Assembly (NCBI RefSeq): GCF_030646165.1
Contig: NZ_JAUTDO010000011.1
Location: forward strand, 62,001-126,000
Direction: 5' to 3'
Length of the DNA: 64,000 bases
Source of the DNA: Conexibacter sp. CPCC 206217
Lineage (GTDB): Bacteria; Actinomycetota; Thermoleophilia; Solirubrobacterales; Solirubrobacteraceae
Below, piece after piece: positions 62,171-64,000 of this stretch. Position 1 is the stretch's first letter, and the number at the start of each line of letters is the position of its first letter. The notes under the pieces were generated by a model. It was not told where the DNA came from. It was given only the letters and a program-made list of their open reading frames with translations, and did not search any database. A program made the position numbers and the translations under genes.

Positions 62171-63298
62171 TCAGGCGTTGGGGTCGTAGATCGGGAGGAT
62201 CGTGCTGGTCGCGTACTGGCCTCTGGGCGGCAGGTTGGCCGCGGTGACGAGCACGCTGGGAACGGTCGTGACCGGGCCCAGCGACTCGCGCGAGGCGCCG
62301 TTGAAGAGCTCGTCGAGCGCTCCCACGGCAGCGCGCGACATCAACTCGCAGTCGGCGCCGTTGGTCGCCGCGAAGCCGGGGTTCTCGCGCATCAGGTCGA
62401 GCGTCTCGAGGTTGCCGTCGGAGCCCGTGACCCAGACGTCGTCGCGGCCGGACTGGTCGATCGCCTGCAGCGCACCCATCGCCGGCTCGTCCCAGCCGCA
62501 CAGGACGGCCTTGAGGTCCGGGTACTTGGGCAGCATCGCGGCGACCTTCTGGCGCGCGTCGTCGATCTGGCCCGGAACGCGAACCGGGACCTTCTCGACG
62601 ATTCTGACGTCGGGCGCGTAGTAGCCCAGGCCGGCCTCCCACATGATCCGGCGCTGCACGCCCGGCGTGTTGTCGTCGAAGTAGAGGACCGCGACGTCGC
62701 CCGAGTAGTCGATCCGCTGGAGCACGTACTCGAGCATCGGGCCCATCCCGATCCAGTCGCTCGGGTAGATCACGTGCTCGATCCCGTTGGTCGGCTCGTT
62801 CCAGATGCCGACGACCGGGATGCCCTGGTCGGTGGCGGCCTGCAGTCTGTTGCCGAGCGCGGCCGAGGGGCCGTTCAGGATCACCAGGCCGTCGACCTTC
62901 TTGGTGATGAAGTCCTGCGCGATCGCACCCATCTTGGTCGTGTCGCCGGCGGCGTCCACGACCTCGAACTTCCAGTCGATCTCGGGACCGATCCGGTGGA
63001 ACTCCTTGATCCCGCGAGCGAGCGTGCCGACCTCCGAGACGTAGGAGACGACGCCGATCGTCTTGCCTCCTCTGATTCTCGAGAGGTCGATGTCCTTGCC
63101 CGACGGCCCGACGGGCGCGTTGTTGGTGCCGCCTCTGGCCTGACCGTCGGAGGTCGTGGTCTTCTGTGCGTCCGCGTTGCCGTCGGAGCCGCACGCGGCG
63201 AGCAGGCCGCCGCTGGCGGCGAGCCCGGCCGTGATGCCGGTCGTCGCAAGGAATCGCCGACGGCTCACGCCGGTCCTGGTGATCTCAGACTCTTCCAT
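62171..63298 (-). CDS. ABC importer substrate-binding lipoprotein (periplasmic-binding type 1)
   Basis: The product has 375 residues. An N-terminal twin-arginine-like SRRRFLATTG and lipobox LLAACGSDG (Cys36) indicate Tat or Sec export and lipid anchoring. The mature part is a RbsB-like two-domain fold: GKTIGVVSYVSEVGTLARGI, VDGLVILNGPSAALGNRLQA, ALQAIDQSGRDDVWVTGSDG. Sugar-binding relatives also bind purines, autoinducers and polyols, so substrate class is open. It is the first gene of the catabolic operon. Confidence 0.9.
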   Translation of the reverse strand: MEESEITRTGVSRRRFLATTGITAGLAASGGLLAACGSDGNADAQKTTTSDGQARGGTNNAPVGPSGKDIDLSRIRGGKTIGVVSYVSEVGTLARGIKEFHRIGPEIDWKFEVVDAAGDTTKMGAIAQDFITKKVDGLVILNGPSAALGNRLQAATDQGIPVVGIWNEPTNGIEHVIYPSDWIGMGPMLEYVLQRIDYSGDVAVLYFDDNTPGVQRRIMWEAGLGYYAPDVRIVEKVPVRVPGQIDDARQKVAAMLPKYPDLKAVLCGWDEPAMGALQAIDQSGRDDVWVTGSDGNLETLDLMRENPGFAATNGADCELMSRAAVGALDELFNGASRESLGPVTTVPSVLVTAANLPPRGQYATSTILPIYDPNA

Positions 63299-63605
63299 TA
63301 CTCACAGTTCCTCTCGTGCATCCCAATGACAAATCGCACTCTCGCTCGATGAGCGAGATCAATCCCCAGCTACATCCAAGCAATGCGGTCTGTGTGAGAC
63401 CGCCGGTGCGGGGTTAGTCACTGAACTAACAGTTACGGCAGCACGGACGATGACGGACCGTTACCCGTAAGTTCACTAACTGGGGCGCGCCGTCGGCCTG
63501 ATTCGAACGAGCGTCGCGACCTATGGGTTCATCTCTCCACCGACCCCCTGTGACTAGGGTCAATGGTTCAACCAAGAACGACCCTACCATTCGGCCAAGG
63601 TTGCG
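63299..63605. promoter_or_regulatory. Palindrome-rich control region of the catabolic operon
   Basis: This 307-base gene-free stretch upstream of the binding-protein gene holds four palindromes: GCGGTCT-GTGTG-AGACCGC (63385-63403), GTTAGT-CACTGA-ACTAAC (63413-63430), AGTT-CACT-AACT (63470-63481) and TGGT-TCA-ACCA (63564-63574). The last fits the GntR/FCD operator pattern. Base composition is lower in GC than the flanking genes. No tRNA or small gene was found in it. Confidence 0.6.
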
Positions 63606-64000
63606 TCAACCACTTTTTCCGGCGAGCTCCAGACGCTGCGCCTTGAAGCTCGAGATGACCGAGGAGACGGCCTGCTCGATCGGGATCCGCTCGACGCTGG
63701 AGGCCCCGACGAAGCCCTGCGCGCCGGTTTCGCGATACAGCGTCTCGACGTTCTCCGGGATGTCGAACGGGCCGCCGTGGGCGAGCACGAGAACGTCGTC
63801 GCGTCTGGCGCGCGCGGCTTCGAGCATGCCGTTGACGCCGGCGACGGCGACGTCGAGAGGTGAGACCTCGGTGAAGCCGTCCATCCCGCCGCTGGTGCCG
63901 CCGACGTGGGTCACGACGCAGTCGACGCCGGCGTCGGCCATCGCCGCAGCCTCCTCCGGCAGGAACACGTAGGACATCGTGAAAAGCCCGCGTTCACGGG
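63606..64000 (-). CDS. PEP-hydrolase-family (TIM-barrel) protein, 5' end outside window
   Basis: The frame is open to the window edge and reads RERGLFTMSYVFLPEEAAAM just inside it. It continues with AGVDCVVTHVGGTSGGMDGF, DVLVLAHGGPFDIPENVETL and GFVGASSVERIPIEQAVSSV. These match the C-terminal part of proteins named phosphoenolpyruvate hydrolase family (TIM-barrel signal-transduction-like), often found beside Tm-1-like proteins. Its function is not established. It ends 307 bases before the transporter operon on the same strand and may belong to it. Confidence 0.75.
   Translation of the reverse strand, partial: RERGLFTMSYVFLPEEAAAMADAGVDCVVTHVGGTSGGMDGFTEVSPLDVAVAGVNGMLEAARARRDDVLVLAHGGPFDIPENVETLYRETGAQGFVGASSVERIPIEQAVSSVISSFKAQRLELAGKSG

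Noticed and set aside
63500-63605. tRNA-like look of the segment before the PEP-hydrolase-family gene
   Set aside because: GGTTCAACCA and TTCGG tracts suggested a T arm, but no cloverleaf with paired acceptor and anticodon stems can be drawn.

Overview
ORGANISM. The window is a very GC-rich bacterial chromosome with strong GC bias at third codon positions. It has actinobacterial traits: a tRNA-Glu with a G1:U72 acceptor pair and A73, an F420-type luciferase-like enzyme, a DhaKLM/GlpF glycerol cluster and many apparently leaderless genes. Gene content and a noticeable use of the AGA arginine codon recall Solirubrobacterales such as Conexibacter. That placement is an impression from memory, not a database result.

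REGION 1 (1-32.3 kb) is core or near-core chromosome. It starts with an MFS exporter and MBL hydrolase pair divergent from a MarR regulator with a clear palindromic operator. Next come a membrane metallophosphoesterase, small regulators, a NYN/PIN-like protein, a secreted glycosidase-like protein, a bicupin, a sulfotransferase, an HtrA protease with a Q/D/P repeat tail, and an isolated GroES followed by a TauE-type permease. A glycerol/dihydroxyacetone operon runs glpF-dhaK-dhaL-glpK-dhaM, with glpD divergent; its DhaM is a single polypeptide carrying IIA-like, HPr and Enzyme I domains. Then come DoxX, an LLM oxidoreductase, a glycosyltransferase, a RecQ-like helicase, an SDR with a divergent XRE regulator, and a two-component system.

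REGION 2 (32.3-43.6 kb) is accessory. A tRNA-Leu is followed by a tRNA-Glu whose 3' end is the attachment site of a 10.1-kb integrative element (attL 32494-32514, attR 42622-42642). The element carries a tyrosine integrase, an excisionase-like gene and an XRE repressor candidate. It also carries a tightly overlapping operon of eleven small genes I cannot assign, and a cargo block of small membrane proteins. I see no replication, conjugation or virion genes. Just beyond attR lies a second small unit, a MNT-HEPN toxin-antitoxin pair bounded by near-identical copies of a terminator-linked repeat, suggesting repeated accretion at this tRNA.

REGION 3 (43.6-46.9 kb) is decayed. It holds a twice-frameshifted secreted PKD-domain gene and a chimeric gene that fuses the membrane part of a histidine kinase to the DNA-binding end of a response regulator.

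REGION 4 (46.9-64 kb) is one large catabolic cluster, all on the minus strand. It encodes an ABC importer (binding protein, permease, double ATPase), an Old Yellow Enzyme/TMADH-type reductase, an N-acyl-D-amino-acid deacylase, two fold-III PLP enzymes with different predicted metal ligands, a HIBADH-type dehydrogenase, a FadR-type GntR regulator and an M24 peptidase/creatinase-like enzyme. It also encodes two GMC-type dehydrogenases with a gluconate-dehydrogenase subunit-3-like partner, and the window-edge fragment of a PEP-hydrolase-family protein. Start/stop overlaps tie most of these together, and a palindrome-rich region lies upstream. I read it as import and degradation of a D-configured, N-substituted, beta-hydroxylated amino-acid-like compound. 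The substrate is unknown, and this is the best candidate here for an undescribed system.
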